Made by a program: the position numbers and the translations under genes. Positions 24,901 through 34,850 of a DNA stretch of 64,000 nucleotides are shown one piece after another (position 1 is the first letter of the stretch; each line of letters begins with the position of its first letter). The notes under the pieces are model-generated. The model saw nothing but the letters and a program-made list of their open reading frames with translations, was not told where the DNA came from and did no database searches. The DNA comes from Glandiceps talaboti (taxonomy: Eukaryota > Hemichordata > Enteropneusta > Spengelidae), in NCBI RefSeq assembly GCF_964340395.1, contig NC_135562.1:9921134-9985133 (forward strand), given 5' to 3'.

Positions 24901-25727
24901 TCCTGCCCTTTTGGGTTTAGTGTTGTATATCCTATTCTGGGTTTTTGTAGGGTATCCATTATAGCGCAGCAACTAATGACCCCAACAAAAACACAAAAAA
25001 TATTTAGTCTCGTTAATAGCATACAACAGTTTGATGTGAACAGAAGAAGCACTTGTTACGCTACCCCTTTTGTTTGCATCCATGGGAATTTCTGACTTCC
25101 AAAGAATGGTGCTAAACATAGGATATCCCCAATAGAATACTTGAAGCTAAGTTGATTATGTAGGTATACATGACCATCAAAATACCCTATATTGAATGCT
25201 ACCCTTGCACAATGTCAAAGTTCAATTGTGTGTTTCAAGACAAGGTTTTTGACCTTCTAAAGTAGCTTGTGTTGGCCCTTTGAAAGCCAAATACCATTCT
25301 ACCCCATCGTACAGTTCATGGAATTGCCAGTCAAAAAAGTTTTGGTTCCAGGCTAAAAACCTTGCACCCAGCAAGTCTAAAGAAACACAGACTTATACAT
25401 GTATAATCTCTCTGGAAGATTTTTACTAGATTTCAATTATTTCATTCATAATTGGGCGATATTCAAGATCTGGCATGACATCAAGTAAACTGTGGACTTG
25501 TCTACAGGCATTGGCTTAGAGTAATGGGTAATTGCTTCAAGAGAATAATGAATAGAAAATCTGCAGAGCCAATGCCTGTGGAGTCATTATTAGGCCACGG
25601 CTGATAGAAAGCCATCAAAATACCCTGTATTTACAGCCTTACTAACTTTAGTCTGTCTACTGGTAGTCTGAGACAATAATCCTTTCATTTCTCATTATAC
25701 GAGGAGAGGTTATCATCCATCAAGCTT
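24901..25727. other. No gene; inverted repeat at 25495-25585
   Basis: A 19-bp inverted repeat: GACTTGTCTACAGGCATTGG (25495) against AGCCAATGCCTGTGGAGTC (25567), spaced by 50 bp. The rest shows nothing recognisable. Confidence 0.5.
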
Positions 25728-26300
25728 TTCTACTAACTGAATCTGTGACTCCACTACACTCATTCACTATAGCCTATCTACTGACTGAATCTGTGACTCC
25801 ACTACACTCATTCACTATAGCCTGTCTACTGACTGAATCTGTGACTCCACTACATTCATTCACTATAGCCTGTCTACTGACTGAATCTGTGACTCCACTA
25901 CACTCATTCACTATAGCCTGTCTACTGACTGAATCTATGACTCCACTACACTCATTCCCTTTAGCCTGTCTACAGACTGAATCTGTGATTCCACTACACT
26001 CATTCACTATAGCCTGTCTACTGACTGAATCTGTGACTCCACTACACTCATTCACTATAGCATGTCTACAGACTGAATCTGTGATTCCACTACACCCATT
26101 CACTATATAGCCTGTCTACTGACTGAATCTGTGACTCCACTACACTCATTCCCTATAGCCTGTCTACAGACTGAATCTGTGATTCCACTACACTCATTCA
26201 CTATAGCCTGTCTACTGACTGAATCTGTGATTCCACTACACTCATTCACTATAGCCTGTCTACAGACTGAATCTGTGACTCCACTACACTCATACACTGT
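25728..26300. repeat. 48-bp minisatellite, 12 copies, open in frame on both strands
   Basis: The unit includes ACTGAATCTGTGACTCCACT, ACACTCATTCACTATAGC and CTGTCTACTG. Because 48 is a multiple of three, both strands read as 16-residue repeats (TPLHSFTIACLLTES on plus). A 2-bp TA insertion in the copy at about 26106 breaks the frame, and no splice sites or start context stand out, so coding is unlikely. Copies fall in at least two subtypes (CTACTGAC / CTACAGAC; GTGACT / GTGATT). Confidence 0.97.
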
Positions 26301-27360
26301 ATCAACAGTGAACAAGTGTAGTACGTGGAGTGATAGATTCACCTGGAGTAGACAGGCTTTACTAACTGCATTTGTAATAGAGTCTATGCTATCATTTTCA
26401 ATACAGGAAGTGTCCTGTAGTGACCATAGTACAGACTTATGGTTCCATCCTTCTTTTCACATCAAAGCACACATTTACCCTCAATGACTGACTAGCAAAT
26501 GGTATGCTATCAGTGCACTCAAAATGTCATGTTTGCATCCATACTTCGACTGACATCAAAAAAACAAAATAGAACAATTACTATCGTGCATGACGTACAC
26601 CAACATAATGCAGTATTTGACTTCGTGAGAACATAATACAAATTTTCACCTGTGCATAGCAATGAACTCCAGCTTTTGCCAGCACTACATGGACATAAGT
26701 GTTATTAATGAAACAACTATTGTGGGTGTGTGTGCTGCAGGTGAAATACAAACACTGTGTATTGCAGTACAAACATTGCAAGTACTTCACATGGAGGTGA
26801 CAACCATAACAAAGTTAAAGATCTTGGTTACTCAACAACCTAGCAGTGTACATAAATCCTCCTACAGAGTATACTTTGACCTTCACTCTACCAAGTATGC
26901 ATGATAGATACGGACCGGTCAACCACGAAAACTTTGACAATGGTCGTTTGTTTGTTTGTTTATTTATAGTTGGTTAGTTGATCGTTTTTTGTCAGTCAGT
27001 CATTGTGTAGTTAGGCACGGTGACCTCTTTATAATGAACTTTGTTACAACGAACATTCAGTTACAATAAACACCGTTCCATGCCCCTTCGAATTAATATT
27101 GTCAACAGGTTAAAATTACAACAAACAAATTTCATGTTTCATAATAAATTGCGAAGAAAGAGGTGGCAATGTATTATACACGTAACATAAGCCAAGTTGA
27201 ACAAAAAATATGGAATTTATATCTTTGTCATTTTATACCATGACAACAGCATTGGTTCTGTGACAGTCAAGTTATGAGTGAAAACCATCATTATTATTCC
27301 CAATTTTTTTGAATGTTATGCTTGCTGTGGTATACTTATTTTATTCCCCTGTATACCTGC
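26301..27360. other. No gene seen
   Basis: AT-rich sequence with a short (TTTG) run at 26946. A stretch around 27010-27135 holds repeated ATAATGAACTTTGTTACAAC-like words. Confidence 0.5.
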
Positions 27361-27491
27361 CAGTGTTTTTGTTAAGGGTGGTAAGTAGATAAAATCTACC
27401 TGAGTTCCCCTGTCATTTTACCAGGGTTCTCTACCAGTGTTTTTGTTAAGGGTGGTACAAAAAAATGTAAGTCTAGGTAAAATCTACCTGA
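27361..27491 (+). repeat. Two copies of the 74-bp stem-loop repeat
   Basis: CAGTGTTTTTGTTAAGGG, AAAATCTACCTGAGTTCCCC and ATTTTACCAGGGTTC are identical or nearly so to the 19599 array. The second copy has an insertion and lacks its 3' half. Confidence 0.9.
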
Positions 27492-28009
27492 GTTATTATT
27501 TTAATCTGATCAAATTTTTTAGCTCTGCCAAACAACCAGGTTTTTATACCTAAATTTTAGTCCTAATCCAGAGTGGGCCTTTTACGGACAGAACACAACT
27601 AAGATTTGTCTTTTTTTTCAGAAAATCCTACTTGGTATTTTTTTTATAGCCTCAAAGTACAAAACTTCCCTGCAATGACAATTTGCTGACGTTGACAAGG
27701 GAATGATGTATTGATGTAGTGTATAGTGGTCGTCACAAAGACATGAATGAAGGGTAAGTTTTAGTGCAGGTTACGGTGTCAACACTGGAGCATTTTACGA
27801 CTTGTTACCATGGTATGTTTTTTATTAAAGACTTCAGGTTGTACTGCAATGCTACAAGTTGTATTGTTAATGTCTTGGTCAATGGAAGACCAATATACTA
27901 GTAATACATAATCATTCATTCATTCATTCATTGACTGACTGACTGATATCCTTAGTATGAAATACATTCTGTCGTCTGAATTCTTAATAAACTTATGTCA
28001 CCAACAATA
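27492..28009. other. No gene; small (TTCA)/(GACT) runs
   Basis: TCATTCATTCATTCATTG then GACTGACTGACTGA at 27911-27946. Otherwise unremarkable AT-rich sequence. Confidence 0.6.
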
Positions 28010-28345
28010 CCTTGATGTGTGTATGTGGGTACACTGTCTGCAAAATACAGTGTACCCACTGTACCCACCCAAATTCTATACCACTCCCACAAATACTATC
28101 CACAAATAAAATTCTATACCACTCCCATAACACTGTCTACAATACTAAGACTATGTATGTGGGTACACTGTCTGCAAAATACAATTCTACATCACTCCCA
28201 TAATACTGTTTACAATACTAAGACTATACATGTATGTATGTGGGTACACTCTCTGCAAGACTATATGCATGTGGGTACACTCTCTGCAAAATACAATTCT
28301 ACATCACTCCCATAATACTGTCTACAATACTAAGACTACAGGGAT
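28010..28345 (+). repeat. Imperfect tandem repeat, ~70-110-bp units, 4 copies
   Basis: Copies share GTATGTGGGTACACTGTCTG, CAAAATACA, ATTCTACATCACTCCCATAA and TACTGTCTACAATACTAAGA. The frames across it are repeat artefacts. Confidence 0.85.
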
Positions 28346-28559
28346 GGAGTTATCATGGACAACAATCTACAACAATGGAACATTACACAGCAGATATGAA
28401 CTACTGAAGTTTGGGAATAGGGGTTAGAATAGCGTTTAAGACACGATAAGTTGTGTCATCTATCTGAGAAAAAAAGCCTCATAAGGACTAAATGACATAA
28501 CAGTTTTTTTAATGGGGTTTTATATAATGGTTACTTTTCATTTCAGATTCAAATACCTC

Positions 28560-28975
28560 ACTCCCAGGGGGATACACCCATAGAAAGGTGTATCGGTATG
28601 TGCCACCCAAACAGGTCACTTTTTGATGAAGGAATCCCTAAACATGGGTTGACTTTCATCTGAAAATTCCCAATCATGAGTCAATAACAAAGGAAATGTC
28701 CCTATGCTTGAGAAAGATCTTCACAGCAACAGAATAAAGGTAAATGACTGGAAGATTTTCCCTAAGATTTTTTCTCTCACAACAATCCGTGATATGCATG
28801 ATGAGATGCAACACAGGGGGTGCCATACTTCGTTTTTGTAGTCCTAACTATGGGTCTGTTTGTGACTGGAAATTACTAACAATGGGTCTATTTTGGATTG
28901 TACATGGGGAGATGTTTTCAACTTGGGCCACACACAACCTGCATGAAAATATTAAGAGTAACCCCCCTGGACCCC
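28560..28975. mobile_element. Putative non-autonomous element with short inverted ends
   Basis: Begins CCCAGGGGGATAC and ends GTAACCCCCCTGG, imperfect inverted ends of about 13 bp. The interior has repeated phrases: CCCTAAACATGGGTT, CCCAATCATGAGTC, AACTATGGGTCTG and ACAATGGGTCTA. No transposase frame. The inverted ends are visible; mobility is inference. Confidence 0.45.
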
Positions 28976-29185
28976 ACTCTCTCTCTCAGGATTATGGTCC
29001 AACCATGATTATGGTTAAATAGTCCTGCAAGATTAACCATGGTTGGGACTAGGCTGGGTCAATTTATCCCATAATTTGAATCATGGTTAACAATTGCCAA
29101 CCACAACTCAGCCATGGTTAACTATGGTTTAATAGACCTGAAAGGCTGTGACCATGGTTGACCATGGTTGACCATGTTTTGCCAT
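28976..29185. repeat. CCATGGTT-rich imperfect repeats
   Basis: At least eight variants of ACCATGGTT(G/A) or its near-palindromic form. GACCATGGTT occurs twice in a row near 29150, and an inverted pair AACCATGATTATGGTTA / TTAACCATGGTTGG lies at 29003-29047. Confidence 0.6.
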
Positions 29186-29847
29186 ACCTGGGAAATGCCA
29201 TCATGGTCTGATGGATATGAACAAATCATGTCACATGCCAACTATGGGCTTTAAACATGATGGATCATACTTTGACCTTTTACATGTACCCCGTACCCTA
29301 TCACATACACAACATTGGCAAATGCAATTTAGGATGAAAATTGTGTTCTTCAGTGTTACAATCGTGTGAATATCCCACAGTGTCAGACATGTCAAAATGG
29401 TCTTACAATATCAGGCCTCTCTTTCAAACCACTGAAGGCACAGGACAATAAGACCCCCTAGGGCTATCGTAAGACCCCCTAGGACTAATGTAAAAACCCT
29501 AGAACTATCCTAAGACTTGGAGTACCTTGGAACGATGATCATGCTAGTGATGCAGTGTAGTAGAATACTTGTAGCAGTATAAATGTTAGTCACGTACATA
29601 CACAACTTAGGCGTTGTTACACTTGATAGGCCATTCATTTTACCGAATGTCTACCCATAGAATAAACACTAACAGAATCCATTTAGTGAAAGCTGCTATT
29701 GTTATGTGGTGGAGAAAACTATTACTTCGATTCTCGTCTGACATTCAGGTTTTCTTCTTCCTGACACCATAATTTATTGTGTTCGGTGACCGTATAAAAG
29801 CTTAAAAACCCTCAGACTTACACAGTGTTTTAATAACAATTCATCAA
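29186..29847. other. No gene seen
   Basis: Noncoding. A short local repeat TAAGACCCCCTAGG(G/A)CTA occurs at 29450 and 29470, with a third decayed copy at 29493. Confidence 0.55.
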
Positions 29848-30030
29848 CTTAAAGGCCCAGGTCAGATACTGATTAAAATGTACGTATAAAAACAGTTGTT
29901 CGGTAAACTTTATACAAAAACGTTGCCCCATAACAAGAAAAAAATCCCATGTAATTCTCATGGCTCCATTAATAAGATAACAGAAATGCAAAAACTTGGC
30001 ATTAAAACCCCCACCTATGAAGAAGGTACA
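29848..30030 (+). repeat. Member of the dispersed ~190-bp family
   Basis: Starts TTAAAGGCCCAGGTCAGAT, then ACAGTTGTTCGG, AAAAACGTTGCCCCATAAC, ATGGCTCCATTAATAAGATA and ends AAAACTTGGCATTAAAACC. The same block order is seen at 31220. Confidence 0.6.
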
Positions 30031-31219
30031 AAATCTATGCACATACGTATTACAAGACCTATCCTTCTTTGTGAAGAGTTACCACGGTTACTAAAACGTT
30101 AGAAAAAAAACAGTGCCTCAATCTCACAATCCGTCAAGTGTCATTAGTCGTCAGGTATGTGAAAGTCAGCTCTATGTAACACAGGTTGCCAGTTTAAATC
30201 AATGTGTAGCCAAAGGGAAAGGTGATCAACAACTTGTAGAGAACAAAACCCTGGATTTATAATCAATGTCTGGGCAAGTTAAAACTTACAGTGCATGTCA
30301 TTTGTCTTCATCAAATTGTGCTCACTTTCTTGTGGTGCCTGTAAAACCGTAGTTGGCAAAGCTGTTATCACAAAGTATAATGACAACTCTGTGCAACCTG
30401 CAGTGAATCATGGTCCATTCTCAGTGCAAATTCGTGATATGTGCTAGATTTTGTTTCATCATTTCTGGTTTGTGCATACTTCAAGTCCTGCAACTGCATT
30501 ACAATTATGGTGCACTTTCCCTGGTTCTAAAAATTTCAACTATTAAAACTTCACATCAAATCAACAATTGGTTCTTGTGCCACGACCAGGGGTTCTATTT
30601 GCTTACAAGTTACAAGTAATGTTTCACCTGTTTACGATCTTGTCAAACTGTTCATTTGCTGGCTTTACTAGGCAACGTAGCAATGGTATTTAATTAAGGA
30701 TAAACTAAATATTAGTTTTTTAAGTTTCAATAAAAATCGTATAAATTGTTACAATTTTGGACGTAGAGTCACAATATCATACTTCATTTTGCTGTACAAC
30801 CATCACATACCAAAACAAACCTTGCACTTTCAGCCAACAGTGAACAGCTGTTAGCATAGTCCAGTCTACCACAGAGCTGACAGTCATGAACTACAAACCA
30901 TATCAATCATTATTAATGGTTACACTGTTACTATTAACACCCCAGTACACAATCTGTGTTTATACTTGCTATCTGTATAATAGACCATAATGTGACATTA
31001 CTCAATGGGGGTTTATTAGTTTATAGAACATTATGGTTTCACTGTGTAACTAATTAGTTGCAGTCAAGGATAAAATATTAACTTCCACACCACTTCCTGA
31101 TGGATGCTACTGATACATCCTGCCAGTATAGACCAGTCATTGTCGGTCCTAGCATTTCTGAAGCAGAGAACAGACCACATTGTTGTAGAAAACAGACCAT
31201 GGTTGTCCTGACTAGACTA
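30031..31219. other. No gene seen
   Basis: AT-rich. The frame at 30410-30619 has no known domain. Confidence 0.5.
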
Positions 31220-31412
31220 AATAAAACGTGAAAGGCTCACATCAGATTACGATTATATGTGAATTTGGGTGTGAAAACCAGTTGTCTGGCAGAGCTTATA
31301 AATAAAAAAGTTGGCAGAACAAATGAATGATCTTGTGAAATCAGTATGGCTTCATTGATTATATAATATTAATGAATGAACATGGGATTCAGACTTTGGG
31401 GTTTAAAAGAAC
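31220..31412 (+). repeat. Member of the dispersed ~190-bp family
   Basis: Blocks GAAAGGCTCACATCAGATTA, CCAGTTGTCTGGCAGAGC, AAAAAGTTGGCAGAACAAA, ATGGCTTCATTGATTATATA and ATGGGATTCAGACTTTGGG align with 29848-30030 and 39468-39600. Confidence 0.65.
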
Positions 31413-31607
31413 CAGTTCAGATTTGGATTAGTGTCAAAATCTGATTAGTGTCAAAATTAGATTTGTGTCAAAAAGTTGTCTAACAAAGATTTCAAAAAGA
31501 TTGGTTTCAAATTCTCAAGTATTACACCAACGAAACCATAAACTTCACTCTAATATATTTAATGCAAAAACATGAGATTCAAACATTTGGTTTTTAAAGG
31601 CCAGGGA
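31405..31607 (+). repeat. Adjacent, more diverged family member
   Basis: CCAGTTCAGATT, AAAAAGTTGTCTAACAAAG, ATGCAAAAACATGAGATTCA and TTTGGTTTTTAAAGGCC follow the preceding copy in the same orientation. A local ATTAGTGTCAAAATC duplication sits inside. Confidence 0.5.
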
Positions 31608-33000
31608 TTCAATCCCAGGTTCTCAAATTAGTAAGTTGTATAAGTGGAGTGCTGAGGATTACTTGGGATTATTTGTTTGTTCTGGACCAACTTTTGCAAC
31701 TGTTTTTCACATCCAAAAATCCAAAATGGATTTTTACGTCTACCACTGCCAGCTCTACATTCCAATGAATCTTTTAACTGTTCCACGAGTCAGTAACTTT
31801 GAAAGTACAAACCTTTTGAACACATGATGTTGAATGAAAATGTACACAATTTACAACCTCCTTAAAACTGTTGAACAACTTTACAAAGAGACTTTTTGAA
31901 CTGTACAATAGTTTTTATGAACCACATACCAAAGATGATAGTCAAAGAAGAGATACAATGTTCAATAGAAGCAAATTACTGAGCCATCCTTACACTCTGA
32001 GTATTGTTTTGGTGTCTTTATGTTGTTACTTTGGGGAGGAAAGCTAATATTTCAGTCACTTTTGGTGACTATAGCGTACCTATGTACTTTTGAAGTGTGG
32101 CATATCTTGGTGAACCACACTTCTTGTTTATTATACCTGCATAAGTCGCGTGCCAATAACGCAGTCGTAAAAAAAACACATTTTAAAGTGAAGAATACTT
32201 TGCTTGTATCTGAGCATACTTGTCAAATGCATGTGTAGACTCCAGTGCTAAATAAAAACCTAAACAACTTGGCATTCTATAAGTTTTACGTTTTAACCCT
32301 ACATTTTTCCATTTAGAGAATAAACAACATTTTTGTATTTGCAATATCATATCCATGTATACTTGTTATGGACAACAGGTAACCATGCCAACAACTTAAC
32401 TTAAATCCAAGTTTTGTTTTTCAGTAACTTATAGGATTGTATTCAATGTATAATGTATTTGTCAAATATGGACGACTGTGCAACATAAACTTCCAACGAA
32501 CTGCATGTAAAACGACAAACTTAACAAACAGGAATATATCTCAACCAAGCAATTTACACAGAAATGTACATTGTATGTATAAAGAAAAGTAACATTTGCT
32601 GTATCACATTCAGTCAAACTTGTCAGAAATGGACAGTACTGTAACCAACCAAAGTACACAGAATTGCATGTAAAAGTGAAAAGTAAACGACATCTTTGCA
32701 TGATTTGTTGTATCATATCCAGACAATGTGACATGGCTTAATTGATATGGACTACTCCTTTTCTCCAACCATAGACAGTGGAGGGAGACACTGTCTATGC
32801 TCCAACCAACTCACCAACCTTGCAAAAGGATGCATTTGTTTGTCCTCGCTTGCATTCTAATTAGTTTTCTGTTATCAAACAGTGAATGAATAGAAGTTTA
32901 TGTCACCAAGTTTGTTCAAGAATTACATAACCTAAGCCCCTCTATTCTTTACATGTTACACTACTGAAATTGAAAAGTGACAATATGTATTGTACTCAGA
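31608..33000. other. No gene; imperfect duplication at 32455-32720
   Basis: Two copies of about 145 bp share GTCAAA(C)T, TGGACAG/TGGACGA, ATTGCATGTAAAA / ACTGCATGTAAAA, GTAACATTTGC and GTATCACATTCAG / GTATCATATCCAG. No supported exon. Confidence 0.5.
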
Positions 33001-33470
33001 CTTGTTCATGGTTAATTCATATGCTTGCGAACAACATGGGCAAGAAAAATACTGGGTGTCGGTGGCCAAGTGGTTAAACCACTTCTCTCTTACCACTGTG
33101 ATCAGGGTTCGAAAATATTCAGGGTTTGATTAAATTTACCACACTGTAAGTAAGAAAAGTGTTGTTAAGTTTAACTCAACATAGGTTTTCACGGTATTCC
33201 GGTTTCTTCCTGCACTAACACTGAACAACATGCACTGAACCAAAGGAGCCTATACATGGGACTAGCTCCAGTTGGTTATCTAAATAAATAAATAAAATAA
33301 AATGTACTCAAACTACTTCAAAAATTTACCTTCTACAAAAAATGGGACCAATTTTTACACAAATGCTTCCCTTTCTAAACAATATTTCATACATATGGTT
33401 GTGAATGACATGAGCAAGGAAAATGTACTTAAAACTACTTCAAAATCTTCAAAAATTTCTCTCCTACAAA
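32990..33470 (+). repeat. Tandem duplication split by the SINE
   Basis: Unit 1 (CATATGCTTGCGAACAACAT, GGGCAAGAAAAAT, then after the SINE AAAATGTACTCAAACTACTT) aligns with unit 2 (CATATGGTTGTGAATGACAT, GAGCAAGGAAAATGTACTTA). Both continue with TTCAAAAATTT and CTACAAAAAA. Confidence 0.75.
33054..33298 (+). mobile_element. tRNA-derived SINE (tRNA-Ser-like head, AAATA tail)
   Basis: The head GGTGTCGGTGGCCAAGTGG has a pol III A box (TGGCCAAGTGG, 33063-33073). About 30 bp further lies a B box (GGTTCGAAAAT, 33107-33117). The head matches a tRNA-Ser/Leu-type 5' half but has no closing acceptor stem, so it is not a tRNA gene. A body of about 180 bp follows (CGGTATTCCGGTTTCTTCC inside) and ends in (AAATA)n. 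Flanks AAAATACT (33046) and AAAATGTACT (33299) look like a target-site duplication. The neighbouring paralogous sequence at about 33384-33440 lacks the insertion. Confidence 0.85.
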
Positions 33471-33720
33471 AAAGCGAACCAAATCTTGACAACGGCACTT
33501 TTTGATATTCAAGTCATGAATTCAATCTTTGACAGTGAACAGATGAATAAACACAATCCAATAGTTTAAACAGATGTTTGCATTTTTCCCTATTACAAAG
33601 GTTAACTTAAAATATCCTGGGAAAAAGATCTGGTTTCTACACTCATAATGGTACATTTCTAGATCTGTGTACTCTGTACAACTGCCAACATCAGACCGAA
33701 GACAAACATAACCTGGATTG

Positions 33721-33968
33721 GATTCATTAATTACACTTGGCATAGCAGGTTGGAACAGCAGACACTTGTATTACACACCATGGTTTGATAAGAACAGTTT
33801 TATGGCCTCTTTCTTTGTACATGAAATACTAGGGGAACTGGAAATTTGTTTTTGAACATGAACTATTATGTAAAGAGGCCATCAAACTGTTCTTATCAAA
33901 CCATGGTGTGTAAATACAAGTCTCTGCTGTGCCAACATGCTGAGCCAAGTATTATTAATCCAATTCAG
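33721..33968. repeat. Long inverted repeat (foldback), arms ~90 bp, loop ~60 bp
   Basis: Left arm 33721-33812 and right arm 33871-33968 are complementary over TTACACACCATGGTTTGATA, AGAACAGTTT, GGCCTCTTT, and outward through ACAAGT, GCTGT, CCAAC and CCAAGT words. Transcribed, this would fold into one long hairpin. No coding. Confidence 0.9.
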
Positions 33969-34195
33969 TTGTTTACTTTCCCTGTTTGTAACAGGTTCTG
34001 CTCATCCATGGTTTGATGTCTGCAATTGTACATGTCTGTACTTCGTAGACATGTCCTGGTGTTAACCTCAATTGGCCCTGATATTTCCTTGAGAGTTTGA
34101 TTCCCTGGGTTCATACCGTGTGTGGCCAATAGTTTAGCTTAAGCTCTCAAAACAGTCCCAGATTTTTTAATATGATGTTAGGACCTTGGTAGAGA

Positions 34196-34645
34196 GATAG
34201 AGAGGAAAAAATCTGGTAAATTTTTCTATGCATGGGGCAATACATTTGACACTCGTAAATTTTCAATGTGTTGTCTTAACTAAAACTACATTTTACAACT
34301 TGGGTACCGAGAAGAAAATATCTCCAAACTTTTATAAAGTTTTCCAGATATGGGGTAATGCGTTTGACAATCCCATAGTTTTTCACTACATTCAACAACT
34401 TGGGTACAGATAGCACAGGAAATCTGGTAAACATTTTTGGCAGCTTTCTAGACATGGGGCAACACGTTTGACGCTCCCAAGGTTTTTCACTACATTTAAA
34501 AACTTGGGTACAGAGTGAAAGGGAAATCTGGGTACAGAGTGAAAGGGAAATCTGGTAAACCTTTAGACAGTTTTCTAGACACTGAGTAATTAATATGTTT
34601 GACATTCCTCCAGTTTTTCAATACGGAGAGGGAAATCTGGTAAAA
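34196..34645 (+). repeat. Imperfect tandem repeat, ~110-bp unit, 4-5 copies
   Basis: Copies share GGAAATCTGGTAAA, CTAGACATGGGGCAA, GTTTGAC, CCCA(A)GGTTTTTCACTACATT and AACTTGGGTACAGA. A short GGGTACAGAGTGAAAGG unit is doubled at 34505-34545. Confidence 0.9.
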
Positions 34646-34689
34646 TTCTCATCATAAAATATTGTATCATAATGCCAAGATATCCAAAT

Positions 34690-34850
34690 AATAACACTGC
34701 TGGTTTTTTACCACTTTACGCTTTCTTAAAGCACTTTACAAGTATTATCCCTGTCACAGATCTATATCGGCACAACAGCCTTTATACTTCAAATTTAGCC
34801 ACTCAGAAACAAACGGTAGCGATGAGGCTCGAACCTGCAACCTGCAGATA
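34690..34850 (-). mobile_element. Possible second SINE fragment (B box on minus strand)
   Basis: On the minus strand GGTTCGAGCC (34826-34835) is a perfect pol III B-box core, followed by sequence containing GTAAAGTGCTTTAAG, a word typical of SINE and LINE tails. An A box is not clear. Weak call. Confidence 0.35.

Noticed and set aside
25745-26487. Repeat protein on either strand
   Set aside because: It is a 48-bp minisatellite whose frame is broken by a 2-bp insertion; both strands are open only because the unit length is divisible by three.
33054-33125. Functional tRNA gene
   Set aside because: A and B boxes are present, but there is no acceptor-stem closure and the sequence continues into a SINE body with an A-rich tail.
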